21,300 nt of DNA, from NCBI GenBank assembly GCA_002362385.1, contig DEUB01000033.1:1-21300 (forward strand), given 5' to 3'. This document shows positions 1-7,191 of this stretch, in pieces. The notes beneath the pieces are model-generated. The model had not been told where the DNA came from and ran no database searches. It saw only the letters and a program-made list of their open reading frames with translations. The position numbers and the translations under genes are program-made. Each line of letters starts with the position of its first letter. Position 1 is the first letter of the stretch. Source of the stretch: Lachnospiraceae bacterium UBA3273. Its GTDB lineage: Bacteria; Bacillota; Clostridia; Lachnospirales; Lachnospiraceae.

Positions 1-23
1 AATCGGAAATCGGAATAATCAAG

Positions 24-45
24 AAAATTCCGATATCGGAATTTT
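24..45. repeat. Perfect 22-bp palindrome before the Rpn gene
   Basis: The two 11-base arms (AAAATTCCGAT and ATCGGAATTTT) are exact complements with no spacer, and the palindrome ends one base before the TTG start used for the nuclease gene. The heptamer ATCGGAA also occurs twice just upstream (2-8 and 9-15). The run of T after the right arm is terminator-like, so it may end transcription of a gene left of the window. A dimeric operator for the Rpn gene is the alternative. The sequence alone does not decide. Confidence 0.5.
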
Positions 46-990
46 TTGGAAGTGCAGGGCGTGGATGCAGCGCAGCTTCTTAACAAGTATCCACTTAATT
101 TAAGTGATTTTGCATTATTCATGTCGGTTATGAAAGTAAAGAGGGCTTATGAAGATGTTTTGAGCATTATATTGGACGAACCGGATTTGAGGCTTAAAGA
201 GGTAAAGGCGGAACAGGTTATCTTAAATAAATCGGGAAAGAGGGCAATTCGTCTGGATGCATGGGCGTTGGATATTAGGGAACGTCAGTTTGACATGGAA
301 ATGCAGAACGATTCCGACAGCGATGATATCCGAAAGCGTTCCAGATTTTATCAGGGATTGATCGATACGCCTGTATTGAAGTCTGGTAAAGAGACACGCT
401 ATAAATATCTGCCGTCAACGGTAATTATATTTATTACAAGGGATGATATTTTTGGAAAGGATCTGGCAAAGTATACATTCAGCGAACGGTGTGAGGAAGT
501 ACCCGATCTGCCGTTAGGGGATGGCACAAGTAAGATATTTTTGAATATGACCAGCCTGAACGGACGGGCAGAGTTGGTCAGCCTGTTACAGTATATGAAG
601 AATACCACTTTAAACAATCCGGATATCGTGGTAAAGGATGAACGGATCTTGGATCTGGACAGAATCGTGAAGGAAGTGAAGCAATCAGAAGAATGGGAGG
701 CTGTAAGGATGAATATTCTTGAGATTGGATTGGCGCAAGGAATTGAACAGGGAATTGAACAAGGAATTGAACGGGGCAGAGCAAATACTTTAATAGAAAA
801 CGTAGAAGCCGCAATGAAGAATTTCGGTATTGATCTAAAGAGAGCCTGTGAAGGACTTGGATCTTCTGTTGAGGAATATGAAAAGGCTAAAGAACAGCTT
901 GACTTGTGGAAAAAGGAGCAGGTTAGCAGGAAGAAAGAAGTGGAAAAGAGAGAAGAAGATTCAGATTGTGCTCAGGATTCAGAGATTTAG
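46..990 (+). CDS. Rpn / PD-(D/E)XK family nuclease (PDDEXK_2-like)
   Basis: A predicted DNA nuclease of the Rpn (recombination-promoting nuclease, transposase_31/PDDEXK_2) superfamily. The nuclease core covers about residues 17-190. The expected active-site pattern is visible: Asp71 in the RLDAWA strand, and Glu85-x-Gln87 in the FDMEMQ strand, where this family often has ExQ in place of ExK. The segment RSRFYQGLID and the VIIFIT strand that follow are also typical. The C-terminal third is helical and charged, with a QGIE repeat at residues 231-242. The family includes E. coli RpnA-E and related anti-phage proteins. The start is uncertain: there is an in-frame stop at 16-18, no ATG before the domain, and only TTG at 46 or GTG at 52, both with weak ribosome binding sites. 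The N-terminus may therefore be slightly eroded. No partner gene is adjacent. Confidence 0.85.
   Translation: MEVQGVDAAQLLNKYPLNLSDFALFMSVMKVKRAYEDVLSIILDEPDLRLKEVKAEQVILNKSGKRAIRLDAWALDIRERQFDMEMQNDSDSDDIRKRSRFYQGLIDTPVLKSGKETRYKYLPSTVIIFITRDDIFGKDLAKYTFSERCEEVPDLPLGDGTSKIFLNMTSLNGRAELVSLLQYMKNTTLNNPDIVVKDERILDLDRIVKEVKQSEEWEAVRMNILEIGLAQGIEQGIEQGIERGRANTLIENVEAAMKNFGIDLKRACEGLGSSVEEYEKAKEQLDLWKKEQVSRKKEVEKREEDSDCAQDSEI
709..990 (+). CDS. Possible intragenic small protein from the Rpn gene C-terminus (RpnS-like)
   Basis: An in-frame ATG at 709-711 inside the Rpn gene is preceded by GGAGG at 696-700 with an 8-base spacer. This is a much better initiation site than the one at the full-length start. 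Translation from here gives 93 residues beginning MNILEIGLAQ: the QGIE repeats plus the charged C-terminal helix, without the nuclease core. In E. coli rpn genes, an internal start is known to make a small RpnS protein from the C-terminal region that blocks the toxicity of the long form. Whether that holds for this distant relative is inference. The alternative is a chance purine-rich stretch in a Glu/Lys-rich coding region. Confidence 0.35.
   Translation: MNILEIGLAQGIEQGIEQGIERGRANTLIENVEAAMKNFGIDLKRACEGLGSSVEEYEKAKEQLDLWKKEQVSRKKEVEKREEDSDCAQDSEI
736..771 (+). repeat. Three tandem 12-bp units encoding QGIE
   Basis: Three 12-base units (CAAGGAATTGAA type) differ only at a CAA/CAG third position and encode QGIE-QGIE-QGIE. 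The unit is a multiple of three, so gain or loss of copies would keep the frame and change only the length of the linker between the nuclease core and the C-terminal helix. Confidence 0.85.
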
Positions 991-1009
991 AGAGAATATA
1001 GAGAAAACG

Positions 1010-1047
1010 CTGTTATGATATATAAAATGCTTTACCATCAGTAACAG
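1010..1047 (+). other. Imperfect hairpin between the nuclease and amidase genes
   Basis: CTGTTATGAT at 1010-1019 pairs with ATCAGTAACAG at 1037-1047 with one bulged base and a 17-base loop. No T-run follows, so it is not a classical terminator. It lies about 45 bases before the amidase start and could stabilise or attenuate the mRNA, or be chance. Confidence 0.3.
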
Positions 1048-1092
1048 AATGCCGGTTATAAAGACAGCTTGATACCGGAGGTTACACAGATA

Positions 1093-1866
1093 ATGCATTA
1101 CAAACGTAAAAAGCAGGATATGTTCATGTACAGGAATTTATATGCAGGTAAGAGGAAAAGACGGGATGTAAAACCGGGATACGGGCTTACTAAAATTTTT
1201 GTTTTTTGTATCATAGCAGGATTGATGTTTTTGACGGTATATGAAAATGGCCGGATCATGCGGAAACTGTTATCAGAGCCTTCGGACGGGAGCTTTTGGG
1301 GAGAAACAGCAAAGGAGAGCGGGGAAAGAAAAATAAGGATCGTTCTGGATGCAGGGCATGGAGGAAAAGATACAGGGAGCTTTTATGGCGGGATGTATGA
1401 GAAGGATATCGATTATATGGTCGTCAGGGATATGCAGAAGTTTTTGGAAAGCATGGGAGCGGAGGTCATCCTTTCCCGGGATGAAAATGATTTTGCCACG
1501 GAATACGAAAGGATCAAGACTGCAAATAGTAAAAAAGCCGATTTATTTGTCAGCATTCATTGCGGCTGCGGCAGGGAAGATGTGGGAATGCCGGGGATGG
1601 AATGTTATTATGCCGGGGACGGATCTTTGGGAATGGAATATGCGGATGCACTGGCGGAGGCTTTAAGGCAGGAGGCTTCGATAAAATGCAGCGGTGCAGG
1701 ACGGAGGGATTTTTATGTCCTGAAAAATGCCGATATGCCTGCGGTTCTGGTAAAACTGGGCTCCTTATATGACCCTGATGACAGAAGGAAATTAGAAGAG
1801 GCATCTTACAGGGAACAGGTTTCCAGAAAACTGGCGGAATCCATTATGCAACTTTTTTACAAATAG
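1093..1866 (+). CDS. Membrane-anchored Amidase_3 family protein, N-acetylmuramoyl-L-alanine amidase-like, catalytic Glu position is Lys
   Basis: A zinc-dependent peptidoglycan amidase fold (Amidase_3) behind one N-terminal membrane anchor. With the ATG at 1093 the protein has 257 residues: a basic cytoplasmic tail, a membrane segment at about 34-50, a short linker, and the amidase domain from about residue 80 to the end. The zinc ligands are present: His89 in DAGHGG, Glu103 in MYEKD and His156 in SIHCG. In active relatives the motif near the C-terminus reads VLVE-x-G-F-x-SN, and its Glu is catalytic. Here it reads VLVKLGSLYD, so Lys221 (codon AAA at 1753-1755) replaces the Glu. The domain may bind cell wall without cutting it, or use another residue. 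I prefer 1093 over the TTG at 1069 because GGAGG at 1077-1081 sits 11 bases before the ATG. Confidence 0.85.
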   Translation: MHYKRKKQDMFMYRNLYAGKRKRRDVKPGYGLTKIFVFCIIAGLMFLTVYENGRIMRKLLSEPSDGSFWGETAKESGERKIRIVLDAGHGGKDTGSFYGGMYEKDIDYMVVRDMQKFLESMGAEVILSRDENDFATEYERIKTANSKKADLFVSIHCGCGREDVGMPGMECYYAGDGSLGMEYADALAEALRQEASIKCSGAGRRDFYVLKNADMPAVLVKLGSLYDPDDRRKLEEASYREQVSRKLAESIMQLFYK

Positions 1867-1938
1867 AAACGTATTATCATAAAGGAATACTTTACCCGAA
1901 GGGAAAACGTGTTGTAGAAAAGAGGAGGAAAACACATT

Positions 1939-2748
1939 ATGAGGAGGAAGGTCTGTTTTTTGACGGCAGGGGTTCTGGCTGTGATCCTGGCGGCCTGCAA
2001 TTTTAACGGGAATGCGGATGAGGCGCAAAAGGATATTGAGGCAGAAGAGGAAGTGACGGCAGTAAAGCCGGTAAAAGAAAGAGAGAAGTCCGTGCCGGTT
2101 ACCGTTACCGAAGAGAATCTGGAGTACTATTCTTTTTCTGACGGTTCCAGCTCCCTTTGCGAAAGAGGCGGGATCTATAAATATAAAGGGGAATTTATTT
2201 TTATAGCGGATTATTTTAACTGCGGCGATGAATGGATGGAAACGTATCCTTTATCTGAGGAAGAAATCAGACTTTTTTTAGAGGAAGCAAATGTTGCGAT
2301 CGCAAGAGCGGAAGAAAAGAAAGAAGAGAAGGAAAAGGAAGATGAGGAGTCTGGTGGAGGCAGTTCAACACGGGCTGGTGTGGCGGCAGGAGGCAATTAT
2401 TATTCTATATGGTTAATAAATTTTGAAGATTTGGGAATTAGCGTGACAGATGCATATAGAGCGGAATATCCGTCGGAGGAAGAGACCGAACTATATAAGA
2501 TAGAAGGATTCCTTGAACTTCAGGAGAAAACGCAATGGGATGAAGGGCCTGTGTTTATAGGTGGCGCAGAGTTTCAAAGAAGCGTAGGGAAACAGATCGA
2601 GGAACAGTCGGGCGAAGAGATTTCCCGGATGGAAATCGACAGCTTCGGGGATGAAGATTTTGTGATAAAGGCCGAAGCAAAAAACGGGGACAGCTACAGG
2701 GCTACAGTCACTTATTTGGGCTATGTGGCAAAAGTGGAAAAAGAATAA
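1939..2748 (+). CDS. Lipoprotein of unknown function
   Basis: A 269-residue protein with a lipoprotein signal peptide: Arg/Lys at 2-4, a hydrophobic stretch, and the lipobox LAAC with Cys20 as the lipidation site. It should therefore be anchored on the outside of the membrane. The mature part begins with an acidic linker, followed by a compact segment (about 55-105) with two Cys. A strongly charged Glu/Lys run at about 121-135 and a Gly/Ser stretch separate it from a C-terminal segment (about 145-269) that looks like mixed beta and helix. I do not recognise a family. GAGGAGG at 1922-1928 fixes the start. It is 72 bases after the amidase and may be cotranscribed with it. A terminator-like hairpin follows. 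Confidence 0.8.
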   Translation: MRRKVCFLTAGVLAVILAACNFNGNADEAQKDIEAEEEVTAVKPVKEREKSVPVTVTEENLEYYSFSDGSSSLCERGGIYKYKGEFIFIADYFNCGDEWMETYPLSEEEIRLFLEEANVAIARAEEKKEEKEKEDEESGGGSSTRAGVAAGGNYYSIWLINFEDLGISVTDAYRAEYPSEEETELYKIEGFLELQEKTQWDEGPVFIGGAEFQRSVGKQIEEQSGEEISRMEIDSFGDEDFVIKAEAKNGDSYRATVTYLGYVAKVEKE

Positions 2749-2786
2749 GGCCAAATAAAACAAGGCGTAAGGGGATCTTGCAGAAA

Positions 2787-2848
2787 GGACAGGAGTGCTG
2801 CCGGCAGAGCAAAAAGCTTTCCGGTCAGGGATTTCTGTCTTTTTTTTA
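2787..2848 (+). terminator. Probable rho-independent terminator after the lipoprotein gene
   Basis: An imperfect stem is formed by GGACAG...GCCGG (2787-2804) and CCGG...CTGTCT (2821-2840), with an A-rich loop. Eight T follow (2840-2847). The mismatches in the middle of the stem lower confidence, but the T-run and the position 40 bases after the stop codon fit. Confidence 0.5.
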
Positions 2849-2861
2849 TGGATAGCGCATT

Positions 2862-2889
2862 TTGTCTTTTCAACAGATTGTGGTAAAAT
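2862..2889 (+). promoter_or_regulatory. Candidate sigma-A promoter for the ABC transporter operon
   Basis: A -35 box TTGTCT (2862-2867), a 16-base spacer and a -10 box TAAAAT (2884-2889) lie about 90 bases before the ABC ATPase start and just after the terminator-like hairpin. The match is moderate. Confidence 0.4.
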
Positions 2890-2981
2890 ATATCTGCCGG
2901 ACGAAATATTTCAGCGATAGTCTGCAGCGTAAGGAAGGCCGGATACGATTTAAAGAATAGGAAGAGAACAGGTACAAGATC

Positions 2982-3647
2982 ATGATCGAGATTCGCAATA
3001 TTACGAAAAAGTACGGAGATTTTATCTGCCTTGAACAGGTGTCTCTTACCGTTAACGACGGAACCGTTTACGGGCTGGCAGGAGAGAACGGAGCAGGCAA
3101 GAGCACTCTTTTGCGGCTGATGGCGGGAGTCTATCAGGCGGATCGCGGGGAGATTCGGATCGACGGTAAAAAGATTCCGGATACAGAAGCAAAACAGGAA
3201 GTTTTTTATATGCCAGATTCCCAGTATTACGAAAAAAATGCCACGCCCTTTACAATAGGGAATTTTTATAAGAATTTTTATCCGGGATTTGAAATGGAGG
3301 ATTACCGTTATCTCTTAGAACAGTTCGGGCTGGAAGAAAATGCCCCGGTAGATTCCTTTTCAAAGGGAATGAAAAAACAGATGTTCATTGCAGCGGCCAT
3401 CTGCGCCAATACAAAGTATCTGTTGTGCGATGAAGTCTTTGACGGATTGGATCCTCGTATAAGGGGGAAAGTCAATGAACTTTTAAAAAGCGCGGCGGCG
3501 GGCAGAAATATGACGATCTTCATTGTTTCCCACTATCTGGAGGAGTTAAACAAAATCTGTACGGAAAAAGGTTTTTTGCATAGGGGAAAGATCTTGACGG
3601 AAAAGGAATGGAACGGACTGATGAACGAAGGCGGGGAGGAAGCATGA
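2982..3647 (+). CDS. ABC transporter ATP-binding protein
   Basis: The cytoplasmic ATPase subunit of an ABC transporter, 221 residues, the usual length for a single-domain subunit. Motifs in order are Walker A GENGAGKS (34-41), Q-loop Gln81, signature FSKGM (126-130), Walker B YLLCDE (146-151), D-loop GLDP (155-158) and switch His184. FSKGM instead of LSGGQ is common in this drug and lipid type of ABC-2 exporter. The short length and the lack of a C-terminal regulatory region also fit that group. The stop codon overlaps the permease ATG (ATGA), so the two are translationally coupled and should form one complex. No GntR-type regulator is next to it, unlike many YtrB-like ATPases. The substrate cannot be told from the sequence. 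Confidence 0.93.
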   Translation: MIEIRNITKKYGDFICLEQVSLTVNDGTVYGLAGENGAGKSTLLRLMAGVYQADRGEIRIDGKKIPDTEAKQEVFYMPDSQYYEKNATPFTIGNFYKNFYPGFEMEDYRYLLEQFGLEENAPVDSFSKGMKKQMFIAAAICANTKYLLCDEVFDGLDPRIRGKVNELLKSAAAGRNMTIFIVSHYLEELNKICTEKGFLHRGKILTEKEWNGLMNEGGEEA

Positions 3648-5617
3648 AGAGGATCAAGAGGTTTGGGGGACTTTTAAAGGAAGATCTGAAGAATAAATTA
3701 TGGCTGGTCCTGATAACGTGGTATGCGTTTGGTATGTTCTGCTTTCTGTTTGCCACAAAAGCGACCATACCTGCGGGGGAAGTCAGAAGTCTTTATGTGG
3801 GTGCGGGAAACACTTCCTTTTTTGCCGCAATGCTGGTCCTGGGCTTTTTGATGGGGATTACGGCCTTTCCGTATTTGTATTCCGGCAAAAAGGCAGATTT
3901 ATATTTCAGCCTGCCCTTTTCCCGGAACCAGATGTTTTTGGCGGGCTGTATCAATGATTTTCTGATTTTTTCTTTTCCCATGGTAATCTGCAGGCTGATT
4001 TTTTTCAAGCTTTCCGTTTCCATGGGATATTGCAAATATGAGGAGGCTGTCCTGCCTGTATGGATCGGCTGCGGGGTAATGGTTTTAGGGTGGCTGTTTA
4101 TAAGGAGTCTTTCCATGCTTTCCGCCCTGTTGACGCATAATACGGGATATACCTTAGGCGTGTTCATCCTTTTTTTGCTCGGTCCGGATTTAGGATTCCG
4201 ACTTACGGAAAAAATGATGAAGATATGTATTCCCACATTTTACAGGTCCGAAATGTTAGAGCGGCTTTCTGGATTCTTTTCCCCCATGGCTTTGTTAAAA
4301 AATGCCGCAGGCGTTGATGAGTATGCCGACGGAGCTTTGTGGAGCCTTCACGATCATCTGCCGTATATCTTTTTTCTGGGGGCGTCGGTCCTTCTTTTGC
4401 TGGTCTTAAACTGCCTGGTTTTTTGGAAGCGCCCGGTGGAGCGCGGAAGGAGAATGTTTTCTTTCCGCTTTGCAGAATGCTTCGTGCGTTATGCCTGCGT
4501 TCTGCTGGCCGTACTTTGGATCGTCAGCAGTTTACAGATTTTTACTTGGGGAAATTTTTCGGCAGGTCTGGCTGTCTTTAGCATTTTATGGGGCGTACCC
4601 CTTGTCCACGGCTTGTTAAATGTTCTGCTTTCCTTTAACATGAAAAGATTTTTTTCCGGCAAATGGCATCTTTTGGCGGAATATTTGCTGATGTTTGCGG
4701 TAACGGGCATTTTTGTTTTCGGCGGGAAGAAAGAGGGAGCTTTTCCCGCAAAGGAAGAGACGGAGTCTTTGGCGGTGGCCCTTAATGCATTAGGCAGCGG
4801 GGATGAGCAGGAGGAGGTCTTATCCCATATGGATTTAACGGGGGAAGAGCTTTCTTTTGCATGGGATTTTATCGAAGCATATTGTCTAAACGCAGAAAGC
4901 CTGTCTGGTCCGGAGGCGGAATCCTTTGATCTGCTCATAAAGTGCCGGTTAAAAGACGGCAGAGAAAAATATTACAGATATGAGATCCCGCAGCTTTTTG
5001 CGGATGCATTCGGGGATATTTTTAAAGGGGAAGGGTTTAAGGAAGGAACCTATGCCGCCCTCCGCCTGGATTCCCTGAAGTACTATGAGATCCGCTGGTC
5101 GAACGGGATGGAGACCTATACCTTGGATTTAAGCCGGGAGGAGAGGCAGAAACTGTGGGAGATCTATAAAGAGGACTTTATGGGTCTGACCTTTTCCGAT
5201 ATCAGGAAACAGACACCCATTGGCAGTTTTACTTTCTGTGAAACGAGACGCCATGAGGAGGTTACGGGATATATTTATCCGGGATTTACAGGAGTATTAA
5301 AGACCCTTTCGGAATACGGCATCGACGGGGGAAAGACCATAAAGGATTATCCGGTCAATAAAATTGTGATCGATAAATATCTGGTCACGGAGGGACTTTT
5401 ATACGATGTCCGTTATCTTAAATGGAAGAAGGAAATTACAGATGAGGAAACCATTGCAGGACTGACAGCAGGGCTTTGCCCTAAGGATTTCTGCGGGGAT
5501 TATCTGTTAAATAACAGAGACGTTTCTATGGAAATCACGCTTTATTATCAGGACTCTTTGGGAAAGACGGTCAACAGTATTCCGTGTATGGCGGACAGGG
5601 AAACGGATATCCGTTAG
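3644..5617 (+). CDS. ABC transporter permease with C-terminal extra domain
   Basis: The membrane subunit for the ATPase just upstream, 657 residues. GGGGAGG ends 5 bases before the ATG at 3644, and the 4-base overlap supports this start over the ATG 12 codons earlier. The N-terminal 380 residues hold about 10 hydrophobic segments in an ABC-2 arrangement, including the motif YLYSGKKADLYFSLPFSR typical of Firmicutes exporters that carry this fold. After the last membrane segment (about 345-365) comes a soluble domain of about 280 residues, rich in acidic and aromatic residues. Such tails occur in Lachnospiraceae permeases and may be catalogued as a DUF (perhaps DUF6449, from memory and unverified). 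An ordinary ABC-2 permease would end near residue 370-400. The domain may be a sensor or a substrate-gating part. Confidence 0.88.
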   Translation: MKRIKRFGGLLKEDLKNKLWLVLITWYAFGMFCFLFATKATIPAGEVRSLYVGAGNTSFFAAMLVLGFLMGITAFPYLYSGKKADLYFSLPFSRNQMFLAGCINDFLIFSFPMVICRLIFFKLSVSMGYCKYEEAVLPVWIGCGVMVLGWLFIRSLSMLSALLTHNTGYTLGVFILFLLGPDLGFRLTEKMMKICIPTFYRSEMLERLSGFFSPMALLKNAAGVDEYADGALWSLHDHLPYIFFLGASVLLLLVLNCLVFWKRPVERGRRMFSFRFAECFVRYACVLLAVLWIVSSLQIFTWGNFSAGLAVFSILWGVPLVHGLLNVLLSFNMKRFFSGKWHLLAEYLLMFAVTGIFVFGGKKEGAFPAKEETESLAVALNALGSGDEQEEVLSHMDLTGEELSFAWDFIEAYCLNAESLSGPEAESFDLLIKCRLKDGREKYYRYEIPQLFADAFGDIFKGEGFKEGTYAALRLDSLKYYEIRWSNGMETYTLDLSREERQKLWEIYKEDFMGLTFSDIRKQTPIGSFTFCETRRHEEVTGYIYPGFTGVLKTLSEYGIDGGKTIKDYPVNKIVIDKYLVTEGLLYDVRYLKWKKEITDEETIAGLTAGLCPKDFCGDYLLNNRDVSMEITLYYQDSLGKTVNSIPCMADRETDIR

Positions 5618-5655
5618 ATTTTGCGAAAACTGAAATCAGGGATTGGATCTTTAGG

Positions 5656-5684
5656 TTGCGTATTTTGCCGTAAAATAATAAAAT
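5656..5684 (+). promoter_or_regulatory. Candidate promoter for the MATE transporter gene
   Basis: TTGCGT (5656-5661), a spacer of exactly 17 bases and TAAAAT (5679-5684) lie 35 bases before the start codon. The region is AT-rich, and nothing else explains how the transporter would be expressed separately from the ABC operon. Confidence 0.45.
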
Positions 5685-5719
5685 TGCTTTATTGTTAATG
5701 AATATGGGAGTGAAAAATC

Positions 5720-7084
5720 ATGGCGCATTCAGAAGAGAAGCTGGGAACGGAAAAAATAGGAAGACTTATTTTGTCTATGGGGATTCCTACTTTGATCGCC
5801 CAGGTAATCAATCTTTTATATAATATTGTGGACAGGATGTATATCGGGCATCTGGTGGGGCCGGAAGCGCTGACCGGCGTAGGCTTAACTCTTCCCGTCA
5901 TCATGTTGATCTCCGCATTCAGCGCTTTTGTAGGCGCGGGAGGCGCGCCCCTTGCGGCTATTGCCATGGGGCAGGGCGATAAAAAGAGGGCGGAAATGAT
6001 CCTTTCCAATGCGGTTACCGTGCTGTGTATCTTTACGATCGCTCTGATGACGTTGTTTTTCGTGATAGAGAAGCCTTTTCTGTATCTGATCGGGGCCAGC
6101 GATGTGACCTATCCTTTTGCCGGAGCATATCTGCGCATTTATTTGCTTGGAACGCTTTTTGTCCAGTTTGTTATAGGACTCAATCCTTTTATCACGGCCC
6201 AGGGGCAGTCGAGGACCGCCATGCTTTCGGTATTGATCGGGGCAGTTCTGAATATTGCCCTGGATCCGGTTTTTATCTTTGTGTTGAAAATGGGAGTAAG
6301 GGGAGCGGCTCTTGCCACCATTATTTCCCAGTTGGCCAGCGCGCTGTGGACCATGAGATTTTTAACCTCTCCCAAAACTTCTCTGCGCGTACAGGTAAAA
6401 TATCTGAAGCCGGACTTAAAGATCATAGGAGGAGTGGCTGCCCTTGGCGTTTCGCCCTTTATCATGCAGAGTACGGAAAGCCTGATCTCCATCGTATTGA
6501 GCAGCGGGCTTCAGAAATACGGCGGGGACGTTTACGTAGGCTCTCTGACCATCCTGCAAAGCGTTATGCAGCTGATTAATACGCCCATATCCGGGTTTAC
6601 CCAGGGAGTACAGCCTATCTTAAGCTATAATTACGGGGCGGGAAACACAGAACGTGTAAAAATGACCTATAAAAGAATTATCGGGATCACGGCGGCGGCA
6701 TCTTTTGTCATTACGTTATCGGCAATGCTTCTGCCGGGAATGTATGCCAGAGTCTTTACGGATGATGCAGAGCTGATCGGAGTGGTGCGCCGCGTCATGC
6801 CGGTTTTTGTGGCGGGAATGCTGATCTTCGGCATACAGATGGGATGCCAGACTACCTTTATGGGGCTGGGGCAGGCCAAGATATCCCTGTTCATGGCTCT
6901 TCTCCGCAAGGTGTTTCTACTGGTTCCCTTTGCGATCATTTTCCCTATGATAACAAAGGATGTCATGAGCATTTACTATGCGGAATGCAGTGCGGACGCC
7001 ATTGCCGCCATGGTCTGCGGAACGGTATTTTTGTGCAATATCAAAAAGATCCTGGCGAGAGGACCTGCGAAAGCAAAGGCTTGA
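5720..7084 (+). CDS. MATE family efflux transporter, MepA-like
   Basis: A multidrug and toxic compound extrusion transporter in the cell membrane that uses a Na+ or H+ gradient to export cationic compounds. Its 454 residues are the usual family length. The sequence shows 12 hydrophobic segments in two halves of six. The first half contains LILSMGIPTLIAQVINLLYN, then IVDRMYIGHLVGPEALTGVG, a pattern typical of the MepA/DinF branch; the second half contains SGFTQGVQPILSYNYGAG, the matching motif of that repeat. The start is supported by GGGAGTG about 7 bases upstream of the ATG. It stands alone between two operons, with its own candidate promoter. The natural substrate is unknown; family members range from drug pumps to metabolite exporters. 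Confidence 0.93.
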   Translation: MAHSEEKLGTEKIGRLILSMGIPTLIAQVINLLYNIVDRMYIGHLVGPEALTGVGLTLPVIMLISAFSAFVGAGGAPLAAIAMGQGDKKRAEMILSNAVTVLCIFTIALMTLFFVIEKPFLYLIGASDVTYPFAGAYLRIYLLGTLFVQFVIGLNPFITAQGQSRTAMLSVLIGAVLNIALDPVFIFVLKMGVRGAALATIISQLASALWTMRFLTSPKTSLRVQVKYLKPDLKIIGGVAALGVSPFIMQSTESLISIVLSSGLQKYGGDVYVGSLTILQSVMQLINTPISGFTQGVQPILSYNYGAGNTERVKMTYKRIIGITAAASFVITLSAMLLPGMYARVFTDDAELIGVVRRVMPVFVAGMLIFGIQMGCQTTFMGLGQAKISLFMALLRKVFLLVPFAIIFPMITKDVMSIYYAECSADAIAAMVCGTVFLCNIKKILARGPAKAKA

Positions 7085-7102
7085 GCACAGGGTAAACAAA
7101 TT

Positions 7103-7128
7103 CCGGAAATATACCGCAACCTTTCCGG
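7103..7128 (+). terminator. Weak hairpin after the MATE gene
   Basis: CCGGAAA (7103-7109) and TTTCCGG (7122-7128) form a perfect 7-bp stem with a 12-base loop, 19 bases after the stop codon. No clear T-run follows, so termination would be weak. It could instead be an mRNA 3' stabiliser. Confidence 0.3.
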
Positions 7129-7191
7129 GGATTGTCAAGTGTTGATTTTAAAGAAGGACCAGGCGGTATGGAAACGGGAGGTTAAAGGATT

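Noticed and set aside
2211..2396. A Ser/Phe-rich minus-strand frame in the first lipoprotein gene
   Set aside because: It is the complement of the Glu/Lys-rich coding run, without other support.
6025..6579. A 184-codon plus-strand frame inside the MATE gene
   Set aside because: It is an out-of-frame shadow of a gene with conserved membrane motifs and does not have its own ribosome binding site.
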